Part shown: piece by piece, positions 1 to 6,828 of the stretch
How positions within the stretch are numbered: the first letter of the stretch is position 1
How the letters are laid out: each line of letters starts with the position of its first letter
NCBI GenBank assembly: GCA_045579045.1
Contig: JAZNLL010000061.1
Location: 1 to 13,319, forward strand
Origin: Avoscillospira sp045579045
GTDB taxonomy: Bacteria > Bacillota > Clostridia > Oscillospirales > Oscillospiraceae
Direction of reading: 5' to 3'
DNA: 13,319 bases
Translations under genes and position numbers: made by a program
The notes under the pieces: model-generated
Seen by the model: only the letters and a program-made list of their open reading frames with translations
Database searches by the model: none
Told to the model about the DNA's origin: nothing

Positions 1-312
1 TCGTTGCAGCACCGCCTCATTTTCCGGAAACTTTCTCTTCATTTCTTGATACTTTTTGATTGTCTGCCTTCTGTCATATTGTATCTGTTCTATCAAACCA
101 TACTCCTTGGCTAACCTTTGCATCTTATCCAGAAACCCGTCCGGAACATACTTTAAAAACCTTCCATCGGGTATATCCATACCTTTATGCCAGCCATAAG
201 GATTGACATTCGCAAACAAATCTGATAGACTGCACTCAAGAGCTCCTACCGGATATGGTTGAACGGCATTTGCCGTCAAGTTGTGTCCTATGATGGAGCT
301 CCCTTTTTTTGT
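1..312 (-). CDS. Orphan open frame without a start, running off the left edge; possible displaced effector tip
   Basis: The minus-strand frame whose codons end at base 1 is open for all 104 codons, while the other five frames have stops early in this stretch. The product looks like real protein: a segment with DLFANVNPYGWHKGMDIPDG, then a basic helical part with YDRRQTIKKYQEMKRKFPENE, still open at the window edge. No good start codon is seen. The ATG at 180 has its purine run only one base away. The first codons run through the hairpin at 313-337, so the true 5' boundary is unknown. The first 60 bases are about 40% GC against just over 50% in a sampled block of the portal gene, and are similar in composition to the tip of the 909-residue gene. 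I do not recognise the family. By inference it could be an orphan C-terminal tip left by cassette exchange. It could also be non-coding or decayed. Confidence 0.4.
203..231 (+). promoter_or_regulatory. Sigma-70/sigma-A-like promoter on the opposite strand
   Basis: On the plus strand TTGACA (203-208) is a perfect -35 box, followed by a 17-bp spacer and TAGACT (226-231), which matches 4 of 6 positions of the -10 consensus. The predicted start is near base 238. It points away from all the phage genes but towards a hairpin and terminator 75-105 bases downstream. It lies within a possible minus-strand coding frame, so a chance match is possible. Confidence 0.3.
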
Positions 313-343
313 TGGGACAGGGGATGACCCTGTCCCATTTTTT
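238..343 (+). ncRNA. Candidate small structured RNA of about 105 nt
   Basis: A promoter-like sequence lies just upstream and a terminator-like hairpin ends the stretch. In between, bases 241-300 can fold into one long imperfect hairpin: AGCTCC (241-246) with GGAGCT (295-300), GGATA (251-255) with TGTCC (284-288, one G-U pair), TTG (259-261) with CAA (277-279), and ACGGCA (263-268) with TGCCGT (271-276) closing a two-base loop. A run of seven T (304-310) follows directly. The RNA would be antisense to the orphan frame. This rests only on sequence signals. The same inverted repeats would also fold in a minus-strand mRNA, and expression is unknown. Confidence 0.25.
313..343 (+). terminator. Rho-independent terminator reading on the plus strand
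   Basis: A perfect 10-bp stem (TGGGACAGGG, 313-322, with CCCTGTCCCA, 328-337) closes a five-base loop and is followed by six T (338-343). On the minus strand the same hairpin is followed by ACAAAAAAA, so it would not make a U-tract there. The directional signal is therefore for plus-strand transcription, although every clear gene here is on the minus strand. It abuts the stop codon of the duplicated fragment (342-344). Confidence 0.55.
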
Positions 344-886
344 ATGCCATCAAGCCCTTCTCCTGTGCCCAGACCATAGCCTGTGCCTCGGAGATAAAGC
401 CGTTTTTCACCGCATCTTCAATGATGTTGAACTGCTCCTCCAGACTGATCGCGCCCGTACTCTTGGCAAAATTCGCCATGGACTTGCCGTACTGGAAGGC
501 CAGATTTGCATAGAACTGGTTCTGCTGCTGCAGAGCCTCCTCTGCACGGACTGCCTCCTGATAGAGGCTCATGGCCAGCTGACTGTTGTTCTCCTCCACC
601 GCCTGCTCGATAGCCGACTGATACTGCTGACCCAGCAGAATTCGCTGCCGCTGCAGCTCCGTCCGTGCCGCCGCCTGGGCGGCATTGAGCTTGTTCAGAT
701 CACTTTGCAGTTGATTGTTCTGGGCAAGCTTTGCCTGACCCACCGCACCGGAGTTGAGACCGTAGGCATTGGCAACCTCTCGCCAAGCCGCCGACTGCCG
801 GGCATTTTCGCCGCTGGTCTGCCGCTTCTTTCGTCGGTGCGCTTCTGGCGGGTGCCATTACTCCCACGAAGTTGTAGCTATATATC
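342..886 (-). pseudogene. Partial, internally deleted second copy of the 586-residue ejection-type gene
   Basis: This is the C-terminal part of the gene at 3617-5377. From 378 to 829 it matches 3650-4101 without gaps, with 15 mismatches, and about 150 codons encode the same residues. The last ten codons diverge but keep the character (ending QEKGLMA against IEKGIM), then a stop. Beyond 829 the match jumps: 832-880 resembles 4651-4700 (about 73% by hand alignment, one base missing), giving YNFV..MAPAR as in the full gene near residue 228. So some 550 bases are missing, the frame is broken, and the C-terminal frame is blocked upstream by a stop. A GTG at 743 has no visible ribosome binding site. 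It follows directly after the stop of the 909-residue gene. It could be inert debris, or a silent cassette able to recombine with the full gene. Confidence 0.8.
378..829. repeat. 452-bp direct repeat, left copy
   Basis: Bases 378-829 match 3650-4101 in the same orientation at a constant offset of 3,272 with no gaps. I count 15 differences by eye (about 96.7% identity). Each falls at a codon position that leaves the protein unchanged. The right boundary is sharp, at GCCGCTTCT (821-829). The pair flanks the whole 909-residue gene. Confidence 0.93.
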
Positions 887-887
887 T

Positions 888-3617
888 CTACTTTTCCCCA
901 TAGTACATGTTCTTCATTTCTTCAATAGCTCGCAATTCTTCCTCATCTGCGATTATTCTGTAAGCTTCCCACAAGTCATCTGCTGATCGCTTTCTCTCAA
1001 TCAAAGACTTGTCTTCATCGGAAAGGATAGGAGCATCTTCTCCCAACGGAATACGAATCCACCCTGCCTCCGTTCGCTCATATGCATTCTCTCCATCGAA
1101 AAACATCGTGCCAACACCAGAAGCTTCTAATTCTTCTTCCGATCCGATATCTCCATAGCTTTCCCAATAATCTCCGATGCTGTCGCTTCGGGATGCATCT
1201 TCATCCAGTAGGTCAATTCCAACTGTTCTTTTTTCTCGTTTAGCAGCAGGCAAATCCCAATGACTTCGTCGATATCCATCTTGAACAGCTTCAACATTCG
1301 AATCAGAAGTCTCTCCTCTTTTGTCAGTTCTTCCATTCGTAAACTCCTCTCGAATTTTGTGTAGTTTTTTCTCATTGCCCAAAATACAAATCTTGTCGGC
1401 AATATAACCATGCATATATCCATCTGCACATACCAGATAAACATAATCCGCTGTGTTTATAATGATTCTTCGTTCTTCGCCTTTTTTTATATCAGATGTC
1501 TTATTCGCATATGAACGATTGAATGCATGCCATTCTCGTCCCGTCTGCGGCTCGAGGCTTTTCTCATTTTGATTATACGATGAACCATGTTTCTTGTCCA
1601 CAAAATACATTACGGGTCTACTTAGCAGAGAACTTCCTTTTACTTCCACTGGAGCATTTGTCCAACCATCGGCTAATGCCGGCTGAATCTGACCATAGGG
1701 TGACAACCATTGCAATCCATTAACAGCATTCCATGCACCACTTTTGAGTTTATCCCAATCGTTCCAGTTTTTGATTTGCTCTCCAAGTTTTCCTACAAAA
1801 GTCGGCTGTACAGATTGTTGCGGTGCGGCAACAGGTTTATTAGTGTTATACTTGCCTGTAGCTGCGTTAAAGCCAACCTTGCCACTGGAAAGAACACCAC
1901 CGGAGAAGTAACCACCAGCCATATCCAAAGCAAGACCACTTACCCAGCTCTTTCGAGCTAAGTTCACTGCTTCGTTATAGCTGTAGCCCTGCTCCATATA
2001 ATGATTTATCTCGGTATTGATCTCCGACTTGTCGCCAGCGATCAACGCATCTGCTGCAGTTGTAATAAGCGTTGTGGCACCTTCGCCCAATGCCTCCAGC
2101 CCCGCATTATTAAAAATTCCTATGATATCATCTGCCAGCGTGCCTGCACTTTTTGTGCCAAAGATCCGATCAAAACCAAGCTTTTCAATGGCCATATCCG
2201 CCACACCGCAAACACCGCCGATAAATAGTGCCTGATTATCCGGCACACCTCTTTCAGCAGCTGCCTGCATGTAGTTCGTTGCACCGGAAAGTGCAAGAAT
2301 CGCCTTGCCCGGTCCTCCAAACGCTAAGGGAATCGTACTGTCAGCAATAGAAGCAGTTGAATTATACAAAAACCTGCCAAAACCGGTCTTGTCCTCCGTG
2401 GCACCATTGCGAATCGCTTGAGAAATTTTTGCAGGCATTTGAGCGGGTGTATTGTAATCAATGGGATAATCCTTGCCGGTTATTGCATTGGTCAATTTCT
2501 GCCCCCAGGCATCTATATAACCGGCATAACTTCCAAGACCAGCAACAACAGAGGTATTCCAGGTCGCAAAATCAGATTTATCCCTACCGAACTGCTGCCA
2601 ATCCGCAAGTTTACCCTCAGCAATTTCACCATTCCGAACATGATCTGCATATGTCAGCCAGTCATCCAGCGCATCGCCGTATTTCTTCTTCAGCTGATTG
2701 TAGCGGTTGAAATAGGCATTCGCCTCATCAAAGCCTGCGCTTATGGTAGGCTTTCTGCTGTATGTGCGTTCTCTTTCCTCCGCCAGATTCCTGACTACAT
2801 TCATAAGGCTTTCACCACCGGCGGCAAGAATATCCAGATACTGCTCCGTTTCCCATTCCTGCGTTTCGTTCGGTACACTTTCCATTAGGGCAGCATGATA
2901 CCGATTGCGATAGTCAAGGATCTTTGGATCGACCAGTGCATTCACATTTGGATTGGCGATATATTCCTTCATTTCCTTGTATATGGCATCCGCCTCTGCC
3001 TGTGCCCTTTTTCTCGCCGTTTCCTGCTTGTGGGCATATTCTCTGGAACCCATATAATCCAGCATCGCCTGAGCATTGTACCGGGTGATTATGTTCTCTC
3101 CAATTTCCTTCACACCGGGAGAAGCAAAATAGGAATTGGAATATTGAGGCAAAACGGGTTTGGGAGCAGGAATTTTCTGCGAACTCTGTGCCGCTTGATT
3201 TTCCCTCAATTCCGCAATATGCCGTTCCCGTTCCAATGCATCCAGCTGGCTTTTCAGATTGTCAGCGGCTTCGGTCTGACCGTTTGCTCTGAGATTTTTC
3301 ACCGCCGCATTTGCAAATGCACCATCGGTGACCAATTTTGCATTTACGTCGCTTTTCATCTGCTCCCCTGCCGATTTCAGATCATCGGACAGCAGATATT
3401 GACTGGATTCTCTGCTTCGCAGACCTGACATCGGGTCTGCGATTTTTATTTCTGTCGGCTTGATCGCAGAACTCGCCGTCTGTACCGATTGAGGTGCAAG
3501 ACCGTTCTTTCTTGCATATTCTCCGGCCTGTCGCAGCCGCTCCTTATAGGGGTTCTGTTTCGCAGCCTGATCCATAGCCCGGGCATTCGCCCGGGCTGTT
3601 TCCATCCAGCCGCCCAT
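888..3617 (-). CDS. 909-residue putative ejected protein with polymorphic-toxin-like C-terminal cassette
   Basis: The start is the ATG at 3617, whose A is also the last base of the preceding TAA stop, with AAGGGG about 8 bases upstream. The frame extends a few codons further up, but that lies inside the previous gene. Seen in order: a charged helical N-terminus (1-330); a glycine/alanine-rich hydrophobic region (about 420-475 and 510-560) that could enter a membrane; a proline/glutamine linker (about 590-605); then a C-terminal part from about 650, which is AT-richer and has a strand-like block near 715-745 (RIIINTADYVYLVCADGYMHGY). Long helical proteins with such a core and a changeable end are common in gut Firmicutes prophages. 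By inference, this is a virion protein delivered with the DNA that carries an effector tip. I cannot name an activity or catalytic residues. From about residue 761 the frame overlaps a second gene, so the tail may be partly read-through. The final 75 residues again look natural. Confidence 0.7.
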   Translation of the reverse strand: MGGWMETARANARAMDQAAKQNPYKERLRQAGEYARKNGLAPQSVQTASSAIKPTEIKIADPMSGLRSRESSQYLLSDDLKSAGEQMKSDVNAKLVTDGAFANAAVKNLRANGQTEAADNLKSQLDALERERHIAELRENQAAQSSQKIPAPKPVLPQYSNSYFASPGVKEIGENIITRYNAQAMLDYMGSREYAHKQETARKRAQAEADAIYKEMKEYIANPNVNALVDPKILDYRNRYHAALMESVPNETQEWETEQYLDILAAGGESLMNVVRNLAEERERTYSRKPTISAGFDEANAYFNRYNQLKKKYGDALDDWLTYADHVRNGEIAEGKLADWQQFGRDKSDFATWNTSVVAGLGSYAGYIDAWGQKLTNAITGKDYPIDYNTPAQMPAKISQAIRNGATEDKTGFGRFLYNSTASIADSTIPLAFGGPGKAILALSGATNYMQAAAERGVPDNQALFIGGVCGVADMAIEKLGFDRIFGTKSAGTLADDIIGIFNNAGLEALGEGATTLITTAADALIAGDKSEINTEINHYMEQGYSYNEAVNLARKSWVSGLALDMAGGYFSGGVLSSGKVGFNAATGKYNTNKPVAAPQQSVQPTFVGKLGEQIKNWNDWDKLKSGAWNAVNGLQWLSPYGQIQPALADGWTNAPVEVKGSSLLSRPVMYFVDKKHGSSYNQNEKSLEPQTGREWHAFNRSYANKTSDIKKGEERRIIINTADYVYLVCADGYMHGYIADKICILGNEKKLHKIREEFTNGRTDKRGETSDSNVEAVQDGYRRSHWDLPAAKREKRTVGIDLLDEDASRSDSIGDYWESYGDIGSEEELEASGVGTMFFDGENAYERTEAGWIRIPLGEDAPILSDEDKSLIERKRSADDLWEAYRIIADEEELRAIEEMKNMYYGEK
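1127..1336 (-). CDS. Small 69-residue protein nested out of frame in the effector gene; candidate immunity protein
   Basis: The ATG at 1336 is preceded by AGAGGAG with a 7-base spacer, one of the best ribosome binding sites in the window. The product is a compact, mostly helical, mixed-charge protein starting MEELTKEERLLIRMLKLFKM and ending EISDRKKN. It reads as ordinary coding sequence. Across the same bases the frame of the 909-residue gene gives a serine/arginine/aspartate-rich product, more like an out-of-frame translation. Its place at the tail of a putative toxin tip is where immunity genes usually sit, which is the only reason for that guess. No family is recognised and no membrane segment or signal peptide is seen. 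It could instead be a chance frame, but the start signal argues against that. Confidence 0.6.
   Translation of the reverse strand: MEELTKEERLLIRMLKLFKMDIDEVIGICLLLNEKKEQLELTYWMKMHPEATASEIIGKAMEISDRKKN
1344..1350 (-). promoter_or_regulatory. Shine-Dalgarno site inside the effector gene
   Basis: AGAGGAG on the minus strand, 7 bases before the ATG at 1336, lies inside the coding sequence of the 909-residue protein (around residues 757-759). It is the main evidence that the nested 69-codon frame is translated. Confidence 0.6.
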
Positions 3618-5377
3618 TACATAATCCCCTTCTCTATCGACCAAGCCTCAGCCTGTGCCTCAGAGATAAAGCCGTTTTTCACCGCATCTTCAATGATGTT
3701 GAACTGCTCCTCCAGACTGATCGCGCCGGTACTCTTGGCAAAGTTCGCCATGGACTTGCCGTACTGGAAGGCCAGATTTGCATAGAACTGGTTCTGCTGC
3801 TGCAAAGCCTCCTCTGCCCGCACCGCCTCCTGATAGAGGCTCATGGCAAGCTGACTGTTGTTCTCCTCCACCGCCTGCTCAATGGCCGACTGATACTGCT
3901 GACCCAACAGAATCCGCTGCCGCTGCAGCTCCGTCCGTGCCGCCGCCTGGGCGGCATTGAGCTTGTTCAGATCACTTTGCAGTTGATTGTTCTGGGCAAG
4001 CTTGGCCTGACCCACCGCACCGGAGTTGAGACCGTAGGCATTGGCGACCTCACGCCAAGCCGCCGACTGCCGGGCATTTTCGCCGCTGGTCTGCCGCTTC
4101 TGCTCCGTATAAGCACTGTCCACTGTCTTCTGACCGGCATCCAGCTCCGAAAGGTTGGCATTGTAACCGCTTTCCAGTGCCTTCAGCTGTGCCTCCAGCG
4201 CAGAAGCATAGATCTGCTGCAAATAGCCCTCAAAGCTGTTGGCAGAACGACCGGAACCACCAACCTCACCCCAATCACCAAGTCCGTAACCGCCGTAGGT
4301 CTGCACATAATTGCGCTGACCTGCGGTGTTGTTGTTTCCGGTGGTAGGGTCCATGGCATTGACTCTTGCGCCTCTACCAATCAGTACACCATTCTGTGCC
4401 ACAGGCATAAACTGCCTGGTGTATGCGGAAGCATCATTATTACCCTTCAGCGCAGGAGCATACTTGATAATATTGCCATTCTCGTCATACTGCGGCAGCC
4501 GCACGAAAGTACCCTCATCACCAAATCTGTCACCGATAACGTCTGTGTATTTCGTCAGATTGATATTGCCGCCTTCTCTGGTACCGCTCATCAAAGAAGC
4601 ATACGGACCATTGGCAAACTGGGCATAAATGCCTGTATAACCACTGCTTTCATCGGTGGTATTTCTGGCAGGTGCCATGGTGTCCACAAAGTTATAGTAG
4701 TGACTGGTGTCCGTGTCCCACCGTTCCCGATCTGCATCGGTGTAGCCATAGAAATTCTGCTGTGCATTTCTGACATTGTCCTGTCCCCAGCCTGCATATC
4801 CTCCATAGCCCAGATTGGTGTTCCACGTAGACCATCTGCCTGTCTTGGAATCATAAGTACTGTCTACCGGCAGCAAGTCTGCCAGCAATTCATTCTGCTC
4901 ATGCAGGTAGGTTCTGGTGTCCTTGTCCGCGCCATGCCATGCCTTAGAATTCGCCTCCATCTGCTGACGGATCTCGTTTGCCATACTTCTGAGGTTCATG
5001 TCCGCAGAGTTGCCGTTTGTCCAGCCCACATCTCGGCTGTACTTATCCGAGCCGTGGTTGGTATTGGCAGCTTTATAAGCCGCCATATCTGCCTCCATCT
5101 GCGCCGCTGTTCTGCCGCCATTGGTCACAGCATTGGGTTTATAGTCGATACCATTGGTACCGGCAGAATAACCTCCAAATTCGCTTCTTGCATCATTTGC
5201 CGCTTTATTCGCATCCGCCATAGCCTGCTTTGCTACATCTTTCTCTGCTTGCGTTTTGGCTTCTTTATAGGCGGTGTTTGCATTATTCCAAGCAATTTTG
5301 GCTTCGGTAATTGCACCGCCAGATGCTTTATCTACCTTCTGATCTCTTTCATTCAGTTTCACTTCTTTCTCTGCCAT
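3617..5377 (-). CDS. 586-residue probable ejection/internal virion protein
   Basis: The ATG at 5377 follows GGGAGGTGAAAAC, a strong ribosome binding site. The N-terminus (1-70) is alanine- and lysine-rich and helical. The middle (about 160-380) is rich in Gly, Tyr, Asn and Trp with aromatic stretches such as GYGGYAGWGQ. The C-terminal 200 residues are a long glutamine/alanine-rich helical region with little proline or glycine. No enzyme motif is seen. It lies between the fibre-like gene and the 909-residue gene, whose start overlaps its stop (TAATG), so translation is likely coupled. In short-tailed phages long helical proteins encoded after the portal and tail genes are often injected with the DNA (P22 gp7/gp16/gp20, T7 gp14-gp16). 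I infer that role by position and composition only. Its last 150 codons recur at 342-829. A tail needle or adhesin-like role is an alternative. Confidence 0.65.
   Translation of the reverse strand: MAEKEVKLNERDQKVDKASGGAITEAKIAWNNANTAYKEAKTQAEKDVAKQAMADANKAANDARSEFGGYSAGTNGIDYKPNAVTNGGRTAAQMEADMAAYKAANTNHGSDKYSRDVGWTNGNSADMNLRSMANEIRQQMEANSKAWHGADKDTRTYLHEQNELLADLLPVDSTYDSKTGRWSTWNTNLGYGGYAGWGQDNVRNAQQNFYGYTDADRERWDTDTSHYYNFVDTMAPARNTTDESSGYTGIYAQFANGPYASLMSGTREGGNINLTKYTDVIGDRFGDEGTFVRLPQYDENGNIIKYAPALKGNNDASAYTRQFMPVAQNGVLIGRGARVNAMDPTTGNNNTAGQRNYVQTYGGYGLGDWGEVGGSGRSANSFEGYLQQIYASALEAQLKALESGYNANLSELDAGQKTVDSAYTEQKRQTSGENARQSAAWREVANAYGLNSGAVGQAKLAQNNQLQSDLNKLNAAQAAARTELQRQRILLGQQYQSAIEQAVEENNSQLAMSLYQEAVRAEEALQQQNQFYANLAFQYGKSMANFAKSTGAISLEEQFNIIEDAVKNGFISEAQAEAWSIEKGIM
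3650..4101. repeat. 452-bp direct repeat, right copy (within the intact gene)
   Basis: This is the partner of 378-829. It covers residues about 426-575 of the 586-residue protein. Recombination between the copies would delete 3,272 bp, including the entire 909-residue gene, and would keep the reading frame, giving a full-length protein that ends QEKGLMA instead of IEKGIM. Confidence 0.93.
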
Positions 5378-5394
5378 GTTTTCACCTCCCTTCT

Positions 5395-6828
5395 TTAATA
5401 AATTGCCGTCCAGATATACTGTTTGTCTTTCTCGTTGAAGTGAACGGCATCACCGCTGCTCCATGTCTGATTTTCTTCCAGCTCCGGTTCTGTGAACCAG
5501 AAACTCAGCGTGCTGCCTTCCAGTGTCACACCGGCGGTGTAGGTTTTCTTTCCTTCCTGCGTACCGGTCACTGCATTTTCCCACTTGTATTTTCCGTCGT
5601 AGGTGCCGCTCATGGTCGTACCCTGGAAAAACAGATGGGTTTCCCCGTCAAACCGCAGCCAAAGCACCGCAGGCTTACCGGGCAGTTCCACCGAACCGGC
5701 AGTACCGGTACCCACATAGGTATTCTCCGCCACACGGGCCATTGCTGTATGCTCCGCCACCTCGTCGGCTGTGCACCATTTTGGTTTACCGCCTGTAAAC
5801 TGCAGAAAGCTCTTTTCCGCTCCTGCCGCCAGCCGTTCCGGCACCACAGTTCCGTTGCCGCAGAGCAGTTCTCCCACACCGATGGGAGCTTCCTCCCGAT
5901 CAAACTGCTGCCAGATGCCTGTGTCCGTCTGGATGTACATGGCTCTGGAATCATAGTGACTGTCAAAGGGCAGTAAACCTCTCAGATAGCCGACCCAGTC
6001 CCCCTTTTCCCTGCCGTCAGCCGTCTGCCGCAGGATCTGATCGATGTTCACCACTGCCAGATTTTTGACAGTAAAACTGCCCTTGGCCAGAGATGTGCTG
6101 GGCCAAACCGCCCGGAACTCCACCGATACGGAACCGCCTTCCAGCACCGTCTCACAGGCGCCCTCTGCGCCATCTGCTTCTTCGCCGCCCAGACTGACCG
6201 TCAATGCCGTGATCTCCGGGTCTTTGTCTGCGATGTCAAACAGCACGCAGATCCGATCGCCCTTCTGACCAATACCGGAAAGGCTCTGAGCAATGCTGAC
6301 CTGAGGCACAAGGCTGCTGCCAGTCACCGTCACAGCATGCTCCTTTGCCTCCACCGTACATGCCGTGGGCACCCAGTTGTGCTGCACGGCATTTTTCACG
6401 GTGAAACCGGGCTTCAGCCAGATCTGACCGATGGGGAAGCCGGTCTGCGGCACATGTTCTTCCGTAGGTTCATCGAGACACACCCACGCTCTGCCGCCAA
6501 ATACCCGTTCCAGCAGTTCCTCTGCCAGTTTTTCCTTGGTGACGGAACCGTTGACGATGGCACCGGTACCGGCATCCCGTACCTGTCCGAACACCAGTTC
6601 AATGGCATCCTGCATATTCTCCGCCATCAGCTGCTCACTGCCTGCAAAGGGAATGTTTTCCGCCTTCAAAGCAGGGATCAGTGTCTCGTTGATCCAGTTC
6701 TGAATGGTCAGTGCCGCCTCATCGAATTTGGCCTTCAATGCCGCAGCGGACAGGCCGTCTGTAGTGTTGGGCAGGTCACTGAGTTTCTGAATGACCGCCA
6801 GATCCTTTGTCAAATGGGGAATGTTCAT
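5395..6828 (-). CDS. 477-residue fibre-like tail protein
   Basis: The ATG at 6828 overlaps the portal stop as ATGA, so translation is likely coupled. The N-terminus (about 1-75) has a pattern I associate with phage fibre anchors: LTKDLAVIQKLSDLPNTTDG, then a helix with LKAKFDEAALTIQNWINETL and IPAL. The rest is glycine-, threonine- and valine-rich with alternating hydrophobic residues, as expected for beta-structured fibre shafts and heads. The C-terminal 80 residues include YDGKYKWENAVTG and GSTLSFWFTEPE. No enzyme motif for polysaccharide cleavage is visible. The likely role is attachment to the short tail and host binding. A host-range or head-decoration protein is possible. The 17 bases to the next gene hold only its ribosome binding site. 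Confidence 0.6.
   Translation of the reverse strand: MNIPHLTKDLAVIQKLSDLPNTTDGLSAAALKAKFDEAALTIQNWINETLIPALKAENIPFAGSEQLMAENMQDAIELVFGQVRDAGTGAIVNGSVTKEKLAEELLERVFGGRAWVCLDEPTEEHVPQTGFPIGQIWLKPGFTVKNAVQHNWVPTACTVEAKEHAVTVTGSSLVPQVSIAQSLSGIGQKGDRICVLFDIADKDPEITALTVSLGGEEADGAEGACETVLEGGSVSVEFRAVWPSTSLAKGSFTVKNLAVVNIDQILRQTADGREKGDWVGYLRGLLPFDSHYDSRAMYIQTDTGIWQQFDREEAPIGVGELLCGNGTVVPERLAAGAEKSFLQFTGGKPKWCTADEVAEHTAMARVAENTYVGTGTAGSVELPGKPAVLWLRFDGETHLFFQGTTMSGTYDGKYKWENAVTGTQEGKKTYTAGVTLEGSTLSFWFTEPELEENQTWSSGDAVHFNEKDKQYIWTAIY

Noticed and set aside
342..743. Left repeat copy as an independent 133-residue gene from the GTG at 743
   Set aside because: There is no ribosome binding site before the GTG, the corresponding codon in the intact gene is an internal valine, and the fragment joins a broken upstream part. 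I treat it as a partial copy.
309..986. 225-codon plus-strand frame beginning next to the terminator
   Set aside because: It runs antisense through the duplicated fragment and into the effector end, and translates to an unstructured Leu/His/Cys-rich product with no ribosome binding site.
3618..3644. Earlier start for the 909-residue gene, nine codons upstream
   Set aside because: It lies inside the preceding gene, whereas the ATG at 3617 overlaps that gene's stop and has AAGGGG at the right distance.
378..4101. Direct repeat as an assembly artefact
   Set aside because: The 15 silent differences and the different flanks (YNFV remnant on one side, hairpin on the other) show two real, distinct copies. 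Only read data could fully exclude misassembly.
3977..5398. 473-codon open frame on the plus strand opposite the 586-residue gene
   Set aside because: It is an antisense shadow caused by biased codon use. The product is Ile/Cys/Leu-rich without domains, and there is no start signal.
4845..5980. Shared short motif in the fibre-like and 586-residue proteins (LLPFDSHYDS against LLPVDSTYDS)
   Set aside because: Eight of ten residues match, but the surroundings do not align. It is too short to support common origin or a repeat.
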